Of a DNA stretch of 64,000 nt, positions 27,270 to 39,532 are shown piece after piece. How positions within the stretch are numbered: the first letter of the stretch is position 1; each line of letters opens with the position of its first letter. The DNA comes from Filosporella fistucella (taxonomy: Eukaryota; Ascomycota; Leotiomycetes; Helotiales), in the NCBI GenBank assembly GCA_030077755.1, contig JAQJZZ010000010.1:1922001-1986000 (forward strand), written 5' to 3'. The notes beneath the pieces are model-generated. The model did no database searches. It was not told the DNA's origin and saw only the letters and a program-made list of their open reading frames with translations. A program made the position numbers and the translations under genes.

Positions 27270-28331
27270 ATTGCTGCTTGCGGTGAAAGACCAAATGGTG
27301 TAAGGTGGTTCGCGATTAAAGATAAAGGCAAGACACCCAGAGAGATTGGAAAGGCCAGCGAAAGTATAGATGATAGAATACTGAGTTGGATTAAATGATA
27401 ACTTGAGCATGATCACACATGATTAGGGTTTGAACAAGAATAGCATCGATGAAATCAGCCTCGAAGTCTTAAATTCAACTAAGAAATATATCAAGCAGTA
27501 GACTGGAAGGCTTAGCCATCAGTCGAGCCACCCGTGGGCACGAGCCAAGATAAAAATCAGAAACCAAGTATCTCAGCCCCTCAGCATTTCTCTGGGCACA
27601 TGAGCCGTTTGGTCTACAGCCAACAGCACAATCAGAGAACAGAACTAGTCTAATTGAGCCGTGTGCAGGTTATCGGAACGGTGTTGCCAAAAAGAATCTG
27701 ATCACAACACGAAAGTCTGTTGCGCATCTGGCGGCGAGGCAAGAAACCCACTTGGGAACGTACAGCCATCGAGTGATCGCAAAAGAAAGGTGATAAAATT
27801 GCGGTCAAGGGTCTGTCTGGTAAAGAGGGGAGAAATGCCCAATATTGGCCAGGTATGGACGTCTCAGGACTCAACAAGGTGCAATTCAACTGTTCGACGT
27901 CCGAAGAATTTCCACAAAAGGAACCTACTTTAAACAAGGCTGAGCCGCGGTGGAAATAGAAGAGGTCAGTAAGACCGAATTTGGAACGGAAAGTAGCGAG
28001 CTGTGTTATTTCTTCAGCTGCCAAGTTTATCGGTTTGTTTGAGACATCGTCGACTTCAGCGATTTGGCGATTTAATGTCGGCTGGTTGCCAAGTGCCAGC
28101 GAAGGATGATTTGACTCTCCTTCTCAACCGAGTGGACTTGGCATGGATAGTACCGTGATGAACCAAAGTTCTGATTCTTTGCATGATGTGGAAAGACATA
28201 CTGAAGGCTCAGCTCGCAGCCTCACCTTGGCACTTACGGGGCTTGGTACATTCTTACTATAGAACGGTTGTGCAGTGATGCCCGTTATATACCTTATTGT
28301 CTGCAATTGAAGGCTATACATCTTCAGCATA
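27270..28331. other. Divergent intergenic region
   Basis: Between the divergent starts of the secreted HExxH gene and the SUR7-like gene. A minus-strand frame at 27650-28024 is open for 124 codons but shows no recognisable domain and is not supported as a gene. Confidence 0.45.
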
Positions 28332-29591
28332 ATGTTGAAACCCATCTCTTGCGGTGTGCTTTTGATTCCGATCATCGTGCTTGTGCAGATTGTCCTCCTG
28401 GTTGGTGAAGGCATCGTTCTAACAGCTGGAACGGTGAACAGTCGACAAGACCAGCCGAGATTCAGCGGTTTAAATATCGTTCTGGTAATCTCTGGCTTCC
28501 ATGCTGCAGACTCCAAAGATTGCTTACAAAACTTAGATTGATACATCTGAATATACCAGAAGCAGCAATGGCGAGACATTCCGTGGTCTTCCAGACTCCC
28601 ACGATTTCTCCAAGGAGAAAGATGTGTTTGGTCTCTATGTCGTCAACTATTGCAGTGGAAAGAAGGTCGGGGATGCAATTGAAGCAGACTATTGCACGCA
28701 GTGGGGGAAACAATTGTTTGACCTTCAACGGTGAGATGAAAAAAACCGAGTAGTAAATTTTGACAGCACTTACTGATTGGGACTCTCCAGGCTATGGAGA
28801 ATCTGGGGAGTTGACATGATGCAAGACAATCTGATCGGGAATACACCACGACTTATCTTTGTCGGGTTTGCGACTATGTTTGTCGCAACACTTCTCTCTT
28901 CAATTACACTGCTTCTCTCATTCTGCAGCTATTATGGGATGATGATAACCGTCGTTCTCTCATTCGTATGTCGAGAAAGCCTGTGCAAATTCGCCCTACT
29001 GACGCCAATTAGGCCAACTTCGTCTCTACACTTGCTACAAGTATAGTGTGTTACCAGTTCACTCAAAGGCTGTATCAGCAGGTACCAAAACTTGTAGGTA
29101 CCGGCAGTGGTCGGCTTGTCGTTCGCAAAGGCTATTTTCTGAACATGGCCATGTGGATCGGTTGTGCGCTAGCAATCTTATCGTTTATCAGCTGCTGCTT
29201 CGTGTTCTGGAGGACACGCAAAGCTCGCGCAATTGCAAGAAAACAGAAGAAGGCATCGAATCCAGGAAAAGTACCATTTTTCCATGTCGTCCGTCGCGCT
29301 ACAGGTGGTTTGCTAGCCGCTAAGACGCCTTCAAAATCCAACTATAAGAATCTTGGCGAGGAGACTGCGGAGGTTGAACTCATCGCCCCAGAATCATTTT
29401 CAGATTCAAGGTCACGGGCAAGATCAAGACTTGGCTCGGGGGAGTATTCAAGGGATATCTCAAGGGACGTTTCAAAGGAGCGTAAGGGTGATCATTCGCC
29501 CCATGGAAAGTTGCTTTACGATAAAGGTGGAGTTGGCATTGATAGATCAGAGGATACGGCGTATGAGCCATTCCGTAGAGCGCCAGTATGA
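28332..29591 (+). CDS. SUR7/PalI-family membrane protein
   Basis: Four exons, 28332-28484, 28537-28730, 28791-28965 and 29013-29591, give 366 residues. Introns are 47-60 bp and all phases close. The first membrane span is at residues 8-31. An extracellular loop follows, containing GLYVVNYCSGK (a C-C loop typical of SUR7-like proteins) and DYCTQWG. Three further spans lie near 135-160, 163-190 and 210-232 (GCALAILSFISCCFVFW). The cytosolic tail is Arg/Ser-rich. Four spans with a cysteine-bearing first loop fit the SUR7/PalI superfamily of cortical-patch (eisosome) and pH-signalling proteins in the plasma membrane. I cannot separate Sur7-like from PalI-like or claudin-like members by eye. Confidence 0.85.
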
Positions 29592-30038
29592 TATCATGTC
29601 CGTATGTATAAAGGGGTCGTTAGGGAGATTTGAGGCTCATTGCTGGAAAGAACGGAGAGTTGAGATGCGGACCAAACGATTGCGAGGGAACAGTTCTGGA
29701 TTCGTGGTGCGGAAATCGGATTCCCTTTTCCCAATTTTCGAGTGATGTCATCTTGAAACGCACAAGTGATTCCTGTCTGCATCCAGTATCCATCTCAAAT
29801 ACCTAATTGATGTTCTTGGCACTTGTAACTGTTCTAATGTCAATTCTCTAAATGATGCTAGGCGTCCAGGGAGCGAAATCATGTGTTGTCGTGATCGACT
29901 GGGATAGGGATGAACCCCTCGACGGCTCTTATGTCATTGTTTCAATCCCCGCCATATCTTGGCACCGCCACCCAGCTTGACCTTCAGACTATTGAGATTA
30001 CTCCTTACTTTACCTGGGATTCTCGCAAATAAGCAAGT
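29592..30038. other. Intergenic, no gene seen
   Basis: Contains the SUR7-like 3' UTR and the promoter of the DUF726 gene. A sequence near 29930-29950 superficially resembles a tRNA T-arm, but no cloverleaf can be formed. Confidence 0.45.
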
Positions 30039-32149
30039 ATGGCACCATCCGACGGCAAAAAAGAATCTGCAAAGGATCATGAACAAGATCTAAGCACCAT
30101 TCTGTCAACGGAGGAACGAGTTGAATTAACTCTGCTACTTGCCAACATCACAGAGCTTATGCGAAAGCAAATCACAGACACATTCGACGCGTCTATTACC
30201 AGTGCAAAAGCACCACAACAGGCTCTCAATGTCACTGACAAAAACCCCAATGTCGATGAGTCCAAACCTCATGAAGAGACGGAAGAGGAGGAGACAGCAA
30301 GAAAGCTTCGTGAGAAACGGGAGAAGGAGCTTTCTGCACCTAAAATGTTGGAGTTGAAGGCAGATGCCTTGACATTTTTCGATAAGTGGAGGGAGTCTGT
30401 CATTTCGAGGGTTGGGACAGTCGTCAATAGTTCCGAAAAAGTTGTGGAGGAGCAAAAGGAGCATGCTTCTGTTGAAGCAACTCCAGACGTGCCTCCTGAG
30501 GAGCCCAAAGTCCTTCGTAAGCAGCAACCGGATTTTCTCATCAATCATAGAGCAATTAGGGAGATCTTGCCACAAGTCCTTCGCTCACATCTACTATAGG
30601 CCCAAACACAAATATTGAAGAAGCAGATGCTGCTTTAATCGAGCTATATCCACCCACATCTACTGCCCTTTATTCATTACCTAAAGACAGAAGGATTCTG
30701 CTGCTTCACTCGATGCTACTACTTCTCCTCTCCCTTGAACATTACGTTTCGTACTCTCGGATCCTACTTCTTCATATATCCTCCTCGCTTCACCTACCAC
30801 TTCATATCCTCACCGAACAAGAAGTCAAAGTCGCACAAGGACTCCTCGAGGCTGCAAAGCATATGTCTGGGAGTGAGGAGACACAAAAGAGAAGTGATGA
30901 AAACAAGGTAGCTAGAAGATGGAAAGTCGGCCTCGCTGGAGTCGCAGGAGCTGCTGTGATTGGAATCACTGGAGGTCTTGCAGCTCCGCTCCTAGCAGGA
31001 GCAATTGGATCAATCATGGGTGGTCTTGGCCTAGGTGCTACCACAGCAGCTGGTTTGCTCGGGGCATTAGCAGAAAGTGGTGTTATTGTTGGAAGTTTGT
31101 TTGGAGCTTACGGAGGACGTATGACGGGTAAGATGGTCGACGCTTACGCAAAAGAAGTGGAAGACTTTGCATTCTTACCTTTGAAGGGATCAAAACACCA
31201 CGATCCGAAGCCAGAAGATCGGAGACTTAGGATCACGATAGGGATAAGTGGTTGGCTTACACAGAAGGAAGACATTATCAATCCCTGGAGAGCGCTTGGA
31301 CAGGAGAGTGAGGTATTTGCCCTGAGATGGGAACTGCACGCCCTGACGCAGCTTGGAAGCTCGCTGGAAACGGTAGTGAAAAGCGCAGCCTGGTCTGTCG
31401 CGAAAAAGGAAATCATCGCAAGAACCATATTCGCTAGCTTACTTGATGCACTATGGCCTATCGCACTTCTCAAAGTCTCCAAAATTGTCGACAATCCATT
31501 CTCAGTCGCTAAGAATCGTGCTGATAAGGCAGGTCTTGTTCTTGCAGATGCCCTCATCAACAAGGCTCAAGGAGAGCGACCTGTTACCCTGATTGGATAC
31601 AGTTTAGGTGCAAGACTGATATATTCTTGCCTAATGAGTTTAGCACAGCGTCGAGCATTTGGACTTGTCGAATCAGTCATTTTGATAGGTACACCAGCGC
31701 CAAGCGATGCAGCTGTGTGGAGAGCAATGAGAAGTGTTGTGGCAGGTAGACTTGTTAACGTTTATTCTGAAAACGACTACATTCTCGCATTCTTGTATAG
31801 GACAAGCAGCATCCAATACGGAGTCGCTGGTATCCAAGAGATACAAGACGTTAAGGGAGTGGAGAACGTCAATGTTTCCGAAATGGTGAATGGGCATCTT
31901 CGATATCAATATTTGGTTGGATCTATTTTGGAGAAGATCGGATTCGAAGATATCGACGTGAAGGAGGTTGAAAGAGAGGAAGAGACTCTGGCCCTTCTGG
32001 AGGAGGAAGAAAAGAAGGAAGAAAATAAGAAGGAGGGAAAGGATGTTGACCCAGAGGTGGAGGCTGCTGAGATGGAGAAAAAGGTCAAGCAGAAGACGGA
32101 CCAAACGCTCATGCAAAGAGCTGCAGAGACTCTTCACTTGGGTAAATGA
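30039..32149 (+). CDS. DUF726 alpha/beta-hydrolase (Mil1/TMCO4-like)
   Basis: Exons 30039-30516 and 30600-32149 (83 bp intron, donor GTAAGC, acceptor CTATAG) encode 675 residues. The N-terminus is charged and helical. A hydrophobic Gly/Ala-rich segment around residues 290-350 (GVAGAAVIGITGG and on) probably spans a membrane. The C-terminal half is the DUF726 hydrolase: ITIGISGWL oxyanion strand, WELHAL, nucleophile elbow GYSLGARL, VILIGTPAPSD and the VNVYSENDYILAFLYR block with the acid residue, ending at the NGHLRYQ histidine region. Ser, Asp and His of the expected triad all have candidates. The yeast homologue Mil1 interacts with clathrin adaptors; the human one is TMCO4. The tail is Glu/Lys-rich. 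Confidence 0.93.
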
Positions 32150-32284
32150 GATACAAGCATGGGAATAGTGATACCATATACATACATAGAATAATGAAAC
32201 AAATCGTACTCTTTGAACGCACCTTATTTTCCTTGCCATCGGGTATCATACAGTCATAAAACATCTTCCATCGAGTGCTTTATA

Positions 32285-32956
32285 TCAGGAATCATTTTGA
32301 ATTCCTTCCTTGGCAGTATTCACATTCGACCTCCCCAACCCCTTCCCACTATTCACAACGAAGTATCCATGAGGTTGTTCACCTGGGACACTGACATGTT
32401 TGGTTTCCTCCGCAGGGCCTAGAACATCCCAAGCCTGAACCTCTCTCGCATCAACAGGCTCTCCTCTCCTCCTCCTAGGCCTCCTATTCCGTCCTTTAAT
32501 ATCCTCACATCTAAGTGCCCCTTCCAACTGCTCCAGCCCAATCGTGATCTCCTCTATGCCCTCCTTGGTCTCATCTCTAATACTTTGCAATGGCTCAATC
32601 CCCTCCGTGTCTACCTTCTGTATGGCTTTCACGAAATGTAATTGTGTATGAAGAGTTTCTAACATAGAAGCTTCTTCCTCTGGTGATTTGGGTAGAGGAA
32701 GAGCTGAGAGTCGGAGCAAATGATGGAGTTTCTCGGGCGTGATTTCCGTCGAAGCAGGCGCGTCTGCGGGTGGGAGGAGAGAGCGGACAGACCAGGTGGG
32801 CTGTTTGAGGAGGTCGTGAATGTCAGATCGGTTTGTAACACTGCGGTTTAGAAAATTCGAGTTTGTGATCGAGCGACGCGGCAATGCAGGTATGCCCCGA
32901 GAAGCAAAAACATCTCGCAGGCTTTTGCGACAGCTTTTGCAGATAAAATTTGACAT
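32285..32956 (-). CDS. Mitochondrial GatC (Gta3-type) amidotransferase subunit
   Basis: Single exon, 223 residues from the ATG at 32956. The frame runs 19 codons further upstream but the ATG gives an N-terminus of mitochondrial-presequence type (SNFICKSCRKSLRDVFASR). A GatC-like segment lies around residues 75-150: LHHLLRLSALPLP helix, then LHFVKAIQKVDTEGIEPLQSIRDET, which matches the VDxxGVxPLxxxxD motif of GatC. This subunit stabilises the Glu-tRNA(Gln) amidotransferase that makes Gln-tRNA(Gln) in mitochondria. The C-terminal part (RRPRRRRGEPVDAREVQAWDVLGPA) is a fungal extension. Converges with the DUF726 gene, with stops 136 bp apart. Confidence 0.88.
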   Translation of the reverse strand: MSNFICKSCRKSLRDVFASRGIPALPRRSITNSNFLNRSVTNRSDIHDLLKQPTWSVRSLLPPADAPASTEITPEKLHHLLRLSALPLPKSPEEEASMLETLHTQLHFVKAIQKVDTEGIEPLQSIRDETKEGIEEITIGLEQLEGALRCEDIKGRNRRPRRRRGEPVDAREVQAWDVLGPAEETKHVSVPGEQPHGYFVVNSGKGLGRSNVNTAKEGIQNDS

Positions 32957-33382
32957 TTTGGAGCTTGGTACTGGGGCTCGCAAATAATAATTGTGGTCGA
33001 TTCTGTAGCTCAACCACGTTCCGTAACAGGGGCGAATTGAAAAGTGGCTTAAGTACTTGCAAAAATGTATGAACGGTTGAAACCAAGTTCGAGGAGGTTC
33101 ATAATGGTAGAATGCTCATGACTCAATTACAAGATACTTGCATCTAAATACGGCAAGGTCTCAATCACAAGCTAAGTACCCAGAGTGAAGCTCAAAAATC
33201 CACGCTAGCTCGGATTTGGAGGCGACAGCGTCAGAGCTCACTCGTCAGGGTCTTGGAGCCGCGACGACAACCTCTATAGTTGACACGCATATCAGTCTTC
33301 TGCTAACAACACAACACAAGAAATTCTAAACGAGTCCTCTCTTTCACCTCGTACCTCGATCCCTTCCAATATCCCATCAAAT
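32957..33382. other. Divergent intergenic region GatC / SEC17
   Basis: 426 bp between divergent start codons of two housekeeping genes; presumably both promoters. No specific element named. Confidence 0.5.
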
Positions 33383-34417
33383 ATGGCACAAGACCCTCGC
33401 GCTCTCCTGCAGAAGGTATATCTTCTACCCCGCCATGTACACAGATGAGCTAGCTGACCTGACGACAAGGCAGACAAAGCCGCCGCTGGAGCGTCTGGCG
33501 GGTTCAGTCTCTTCGGCGGGAGACAAGAGAAGTGGGAAAACGCTGCAGAGTTATACAACCAGGCCGCGAATGCATTCCGGATGAACAAGCAAAGTGAGCG
33601 CTCCACCCCACCACCGAACCAAACTGACACAATTTAAAAAGATAAGGAAGCTGGCCAAACATTCGAGAAGGCTGCTGCCATCCAAACGAAAAATCTTAAT
33701 GAGCCGGATGATGCTGCTAATACACTGGTCGAAGCATTCAAAGTCTACAAGAAAACCGATCCGTTAGATGCTGCCAGATGTCTGGATGTTGCGATCAATC
33801 ACTATACATCGAAAGGAAATTTCCGCCGCGCGGCTACACATAAGCAGAATCTAGCTGAGATATACGAGACTGAGATCTTGGATCAGAAGAAGGCGATTGA
33901 AAGCTACGAATTAGCAGCCAGTTGGTTTGAGAGCGATAACGCTGAAGCGTAGGTTTCCCTTCTCATGCGGAAAACGAGGGGTGAATCTAATGCGGGGAAT
34001 AGATTGGCGAATAAATTATGGCTCAAGGTAGCAGATATCGCAGCTATGGAGGGCGATTACTACAAAGCGATTGAACATTACGAGAAAGTCTCTGCCTCAG
34101 CCGTATCCAACAACCTGATGAAATGGTCTGTCAAAGATTACTTCCTCAAAGCAGGTCTCTGCCATCTCGCTGTCGGTGACCAAGTCGCAACCAACCGCGC
34201 CCTAGAGAAGTACAGGGATATGGATCCAACATTCCCTTCGCAGAGAGAACATCAATTGCTCGTGGATCTTTATGAGGCAGTTGAAGCAGGCGATCAGGAA
34301 GTGTTTGCCGACAAGCTATTCCAGTATGATCAAATGAGCAAGTTGGACAAGTGGAAGACAACTATTCTATTAAGAATCAAGAATTCGATCGAGGAGAAGG
34401 GAGAAGATTTCTCGTAG
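33383..34417 (+). CDS. SEC17: Alpha-SNAP, vesicular fusion protein Sec17
   Basis: Four exons, 33383-33415, 33470-33593, 33642-33948 and 34003-34417, yield 292 residues, the same length as yeast Sec17. Phases are 0, 1 and 2 in order and all junctions rebuild conserved sequence: QK-ADKAAAG, NKQ-NKEAG, NAEA-LANKLW. The SNAP family signature GGFSLFGG near the N-terminus, the 14-helix TPR-like array (ALEKYRDMDPTFPSQREHQLL) and the C-terminal LDKWKTTILLRIKN, which activates Sec18/NSF, are present. It binds SNARE bundles and recruits NSF for disassembly, in the cytosol and on membranes. The 11-codon first exon is unusually short but clearly required. Confidence 0.96.
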
Positions 34418-37400
34418 GAATTCGTTCAATGATGTTGGCATGGAGCATGCAGATGAATCGGCGTTTGGTTGTGAAGCTTTGTAGCTGAGTGGTATCTTGA
34501 GAATACATTGCGTGATTTTGCCCTTGTATGCTACTGGAACGAGAGTGACCATATGACTTTGGAAATACAAGTTTCTTTCATGGATGCATGGCAGATATTA
34601 TCATGTCTAAACTGAGCGTAGGTTTTTGAGACAGAGACTAGTGTCTTACCCGCCCTTCTGATGCGGTGCCATACGATTTTGGCCTGCGTTTCCTTTTCTC
34701 CATCTAAGATTCTTCTACTTGCTGTAGTTCATTTCGAATTGGTGTTGGAAGATGCCGGCCGCAAAAGGGGAAGCAAGTGCTAGCTTAGGCTTTCTACCTC
34801 GCGCGCGAGGGTACTTCTTTCTATCGACGAATGGAACCCTCAACGAAGGCGAGAGTGACTTCTAGGCGTTTTCATTGGATTTGAGGTTCTCTCTGAAGTT
34901 GATCACTATGTAAGATCTCACAAACGTGCCAGAACTACTCAGAAGGGCATCTACAGAAAGCCTTCAAATCTCAATGCCCGAGAATTCCCGTTCGTGCCCT
35001 TTCTAAGAAATTGCCCTCAATTTGGCATTCACGGGTCTATGGGTAGCTTTCAGGCTGCAAGATATGAGTTGCCGTTACTAGAATGAGCTCATCATTAATT
35101 CCTCGAGCCCGATGAACAATGCTGCATCTATTTAGCATAGTTTTCAAAAAGGAGAAGTTTCTTCGTCACACGAACGGTGAGCTCCTCTTCCTCTCATTTA
35201 GAGGAGAAACTGTCGAGGCAGTGTAGTCAACTCCAACATTGCCACAGGAGGTTCACCAGCGTAAAAACCCGATCTGAATTATCACTATGCAAGAGTTGAA
35301 TTATATTTAGATACTTTGGGTCCTCGGACTATTTAATACATCATGTGGATGAAATTTGGGTTTCTCCTTTCAATGCACAAGCCGATTCGAGTCCTGTTTC
35401 TTCCCTAAAATCTCCGCTGCCACTACCAGAGGTCTAGGGCGAGAGGTAGCACCCCGCACCCCATCGCCTGCGCTTCGTCACGGGATCTCCACAACTTTTG
35501 TATCACACTCTTTTCCTTTCTTCCCGGCTTACTCGAAGGAATACAACCTCAACAAAGGTGTCCCCCTTAATGACTTCTTGGTTGGCAGACCTGATTTTGA
35601 ATATGCCCTGTAGGAAGGAATAAAATTGAGTCCGCGCAGTGAGCGTCAGGGATACAGATAGGTAGCGTTTTTGATCACGAGTGTCAGTATGCCGGCAACC
35701 AAGATAAGGGATATGACGTTCAGATAGAGGTTCTTCGAAAGGCTCAGGTGCTATTTAGATGAAGAAGAGGCATGAAATCTGGTAGGAAGTCAAGATGAGT
35801 GTAGGGGTCCGCTGGCTTTTTGGAAGTCATTACAAGACATGATACATGTGTCTCATATCGACCCACAGTAGAAAAAAATGTAAATATGCACATGGCTAAC
35901 TCCGAATTCTAGGGAGGATAAGTATATCAGCTTTAAATCAAACACCATTCTCAGTTTCGTTGCACGTCGCAGCTTCCATAATGTCCTGGAGCTTATTACC
36001 ACAAGTTTTCAACTTCCAAAGTACCACTTCACTAAGAAGAATCACACTAAAAATTGAAAAGAGCACCGATACCTCTAGAGCGAGAGCGCCAAGTCCATGC
36101 TTAGTTGTGTGCAAAATTTTGTTGGCCAAGATTGAAGTCTCGAGCTATAGCACAAGAAATACGCAACTAGGGACAAAAAAGAAATGGTGGAAATAGAACC
36201 CCTTTTTTTGTCCTCTACGCCTTTGCGAAGAAGGAGCACTGTCAATTTCATATATGCCTCTTTAGCTACCCCACACCCCCAAATATCCGTCGGTGTAGTG
36301 TCCACCATTGTTAGACACTTAAACAACACACGTACCGAAGACACTTCGCGGTATTGGTAGGTGGCTGCCTATGTTATAACGATGTTACGCCCACTTGGGC
36401 TAAAGAGGTATTACGGTGCTTGACAAACATCTTATTTTAGTTCATGTAGTTGTCCTAGAGTTAGCTGACCGCCTCGTACTCGAAATTCTGAATGTACTAG
36501 GACAGCATCTGAAAATTGCCATAAAAGCCCCTTTCTCTGTTGCGCGCTGCCATATTCACAATCTCCTAAAGTCTCCTGCACAGTTGAGGCCAAGATCAAT
36601 CTTACATATGTGGTGGAATATTCCATTGGCCTCCCAAAGGTGTTCTCACACCTCAACTTTGTCGCCTCGCTGTCAATAACACTCGAAAGTGTGAACCACT
36701 ACAAGAAAAGGAAATTTTGTTGCAAGTCGCATTTTGATTATTCTCTTGTCCTGGGCTGAAACTTTTTTGGGGTTTCAATTGTCCAGACATGATCGGGCAT
36801 TCCACCATCCAACGGTTGACCTCCGTAAGCAGGGACAATTTGATTCCGAAAAATGGAGTTGGAATTTTTAGAGCTGGCTTGGACAATATGCCTGTGTTGA
36901 TATAAAATAAAACGTGGTTCTTAGGTGAATGCAGTCAATAAATCCGCCTATAAATGAACAACGCAGTAGAAGGATTGAATTAATGAAGCATAATGATTCG
37001 ATTGGGGTTGAAATTAACTACTGCGTAACTGCCCAAAGTAAGCTTGGAGAAACGGGGAGCGATATCAGAAGACAAGATCTTATTGCAACGTAAAGCAGAG
37101 ATTTTCGAGCCTAAATAAATTTTGCTTTTCATGTAGCGATTGTAATTGAAGCACACGTCAGATTTACATTAGGACGAAATCGGAGAATGAGTCAATGAAC
37201 ATTTGAATCAATTACCAGCTCGATAGGCCCAAAACTTATCAATCATGCCAAATTCAGCAGATATGAATACAGCTTCACAAGAAAACGCCGGCAAATGCCC
37301 CCACTTTCAATCTCCAGTTTGTTGCACGTCTCACTTCGCCTTGAAGTCAAGGCGTCAAGGCAGAGCATCCATTTCCTCCCAGGAATTGAGGTCGTGAGCC

Positions 37401-37577
37401 TGATATTCAGGGGTTGTAAAACCGTTGTGCCCAAGGCGCTGATGACGTCTGCTTGACCCCTGAAAAGCCGACAAACAGACGAGAAAATAAACGACTGTAG
37501 TCGCGACACCCTCTCCCTTATAACCCATTCCCAACCACCACAACTCTCGTTCAGATCACCCAACTGATATATTCAAG
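34418..37577. other. Gene-free 3.2 kb stretch
   Basis: No supported gene. Frames are short and interrupted and the sequence becomes AT-rich toward 36.7-37.2 kb. Minus-strand frames at 35938-36344 and 36432-36656 have hydrophobic or coding-like patches, perhaps decayed remnants, but no family can be named. No terminal repeats, LTRs or tRNA were found. Confidence 0.45.
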
Positions 37578-38349
37578 ATGACAGATCGTGCCCCTCCTTC
37601 CCCGGTAGCAATGCTCATCGGTACGGCCATCATTGCCGGCGTGAGCGGATATATGCTTGGAATCGGCTCGTCACTTGGTATACTGCCCAATCCGTTCAAA
37701 GCCGCGCCTGCGAAAGCGAGAGGGATAGCGAATTACGATGATGAGGAAGAGAGTGAGGAAGAGGATATAGACGAAAGTATACTGGACCACGCGCCGAATT
37801 GGGCGAATGGTATAGAGGCAGACAAGAGAGATGGACTTAGGGCGACGGGTGCGGGAAAGAAGGTGATGGAGACAAAAAAAGCGGTAGAGGAGAAGAAGGG
37901 CCCGGAGTGGGAGAATGGGACGGAAGAATGCAAATTGGTGCTGGTTGTGAGGACGGATCTTGGAATGACCAAAGGTTTGTTCCACCCTGCTCAATATCCT
38001 GTCTGTTTTGAGAATAGACAGCTAAGATGAGCATCTTCTAGGTAAAATCGCTGCGCAATGTGGCCATGCGACCTTGGCTTGTTATAAGCATTTCCTCCGC
38101 TATAACCCTAAATCTCCTATCCTCCGTCGCTGGGAACGAGAAGGCCAAGCAAAAATCGCGCTCAAAATCGACAGTGAAGAAGACATGATGGTTTTACAAG
38201 CTACAGCTATCAGTTTAGGATTGGTAGCAGAAGTTATTGCGGACGCTGGCAGAACACAGATTGAGGCAGGGAGCCATACTGTGTTAGGCATTGGACCGGC
38301 GCCGAAGAGCGTAATCGACAAGGTTACGGGAAATCTGAGGCTGTTGTAG
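37578..38349 (+). CDS. PTH2: Peptidyl-tRNA hydrolase 2 (Bit1-type)
   Basis: Exons 37578-37974 and 38042-38349 (67 bp intron, donor GTTTGT, branch GCTAAG) give 234 residues. A membrane anchor occupies residues 11-35 (MLIGTAIIAGVSGYMLGIG), followed by an acidic linker (YDDEEESEEED). The catalytic PTH2 domain runs from about 117: [29 protein letters not shown] with the conserved Lys, Gln/Cys and His, then EVIADAGRTQIEAGSHTVLGIGPAP with the catalytic Asp and Thr. It recycles peptidyl-tRNAs; the N-terminal anchor places it on the outer mitochondrial or ER membrane, as in human Bit1 and yeast Pth2. The gene is intact. Confidence 0.96.
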
Positions 38350-38581
38350 CATTTTTTTGCTTGGAATTTGGTGGGAGTGCATTGATGGCGTTTCAGGGCA
38401 TATACTGGATGGGTATGAATGTTATGGAATCTGAGCGAGCATATCAAAAGTTACAATGGCAATTGCCAGAATCGCTGCAATAAGCGTCCCATGGCTTTGT
38501 TGCATTAATCATGTGTTTTGACACCAGTTTTGTTTATATGCGAGCTTTGTAAATCCAAGTGGAAATCAAAATCCCTGGGCC

Positions 38582-39051
38582 GTGGAATATCTACCTTCGT
38601 TCCTTCTACCGCAACAAATTGATTGCATTCGTTTAATAGTATTCCAATGGCAAATCAAGGGGTACCCACCTATATCTTGGAGACCCGATATGTTCCCAGT
38701 ACTCAGAGATAAAGAAGTCCACGAGAGGGCGCAGAAGAATTGGAGAGTTATATGGCATCAGCTTGCTTCTATGCATAATTTGGAGCACCTTCATATCAAT
38801 CTTCCTGTGCAATACACTCTGTAGAATATCTTTGATCCGAGATTGCGAAAGAGTTGTTGGACCCGATAAGAGAGGTGAAAACGCCCGAGGACTTTGTACT
38901 GACTCTTCCTCTTTCTGTTGACGATACGCCTCGCGTTCGAAGTAATTCATGGTCAGCAAAGCTGGACTGGAGAAGTACTGATACCTGGGATGATCTACCT
39001 TGTAAAGTTGAGAGGATTGATTATGATTACTTTTTTGGGTTACAAATCTAG
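38582..39051 (+). pseudogene. DUF7730-like fragment, broken
   Basis: The frame from 38582 reads EYLPSFLLPQQIDCIRLI through MHNLEHLHINLP and stops at TAG 38822. Similar coding sequence resumes one frame over, about 38848-39051 (LLDPIREVKTPEDFVLTLP to WDDLPCKVERI). The two parts together resemble the middle and end of the fungal DUF7730/F-box-like family, whose YLPSFLLP block is usually preceded by about 100 more residues that are missing here. It is therefore 5'-truncated, carries one stop and one single-base frame change, and has no ATG start. No intron boundaries explain the break. The minus-strand frame across it (38633-39193) is treated as its shadow. Confidence 0.6.
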
Positions 39052-39532
39052 GTCTTCCAAAAATTTTCATTTGTTTCTGATGGGCATAAACTATTATTTC
39101 AATGTTTCGACAGCATGTGTTGCGTGAAGTCGATTGTATTTGGGTAAGAAGATGCCTGTTCTGATAATCCAAAAATATCAGTTCCACATCCACGCTTGTA
39201 TGGTCTATGAAATGCCCAGTGAACCTAGGAGGCGAGCTGAGGAAAGAGGAAAGAATAGACGAATCTTAGGAAGGGGTTGAGGTCTTGAGTAGTCAGCACT
39301 AGCGGCTTCAATTGTATATTCAGTTGTAGTATGTTCACTCGCTCTTGCACTTTGCCTCGAATTTGTGTTTAAATGTCTTTGAAAGTACGCTTCTGGTATC
39401 TTTATAACTACACCTAGCTGCATGATCATCCACAAATAGCACGGTTGGGCCAGCCGACCAAGCCATTCCATCTAATCTTACAACGCCCAGCATATAAAGC
39501 AAATAAAAAACCAATCCATCATTCAGACCCCT

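Noticed and set aside
27650..28024. 124-codon minus-strand frame
   Set aside because: No domain, no intron signals, lies in a divergent promoter region.
29930..29950. Possible tRNA T-arm (GTTTCAATCCCC)
   Set aside because: No acceptor stem or anticodon arm can be formed around it.
38633..39193. 186-codon minus-strand frame
   Set aside because: Opposes the DUF7730-like fragment, which has clear family-like sequence on the plus strand.
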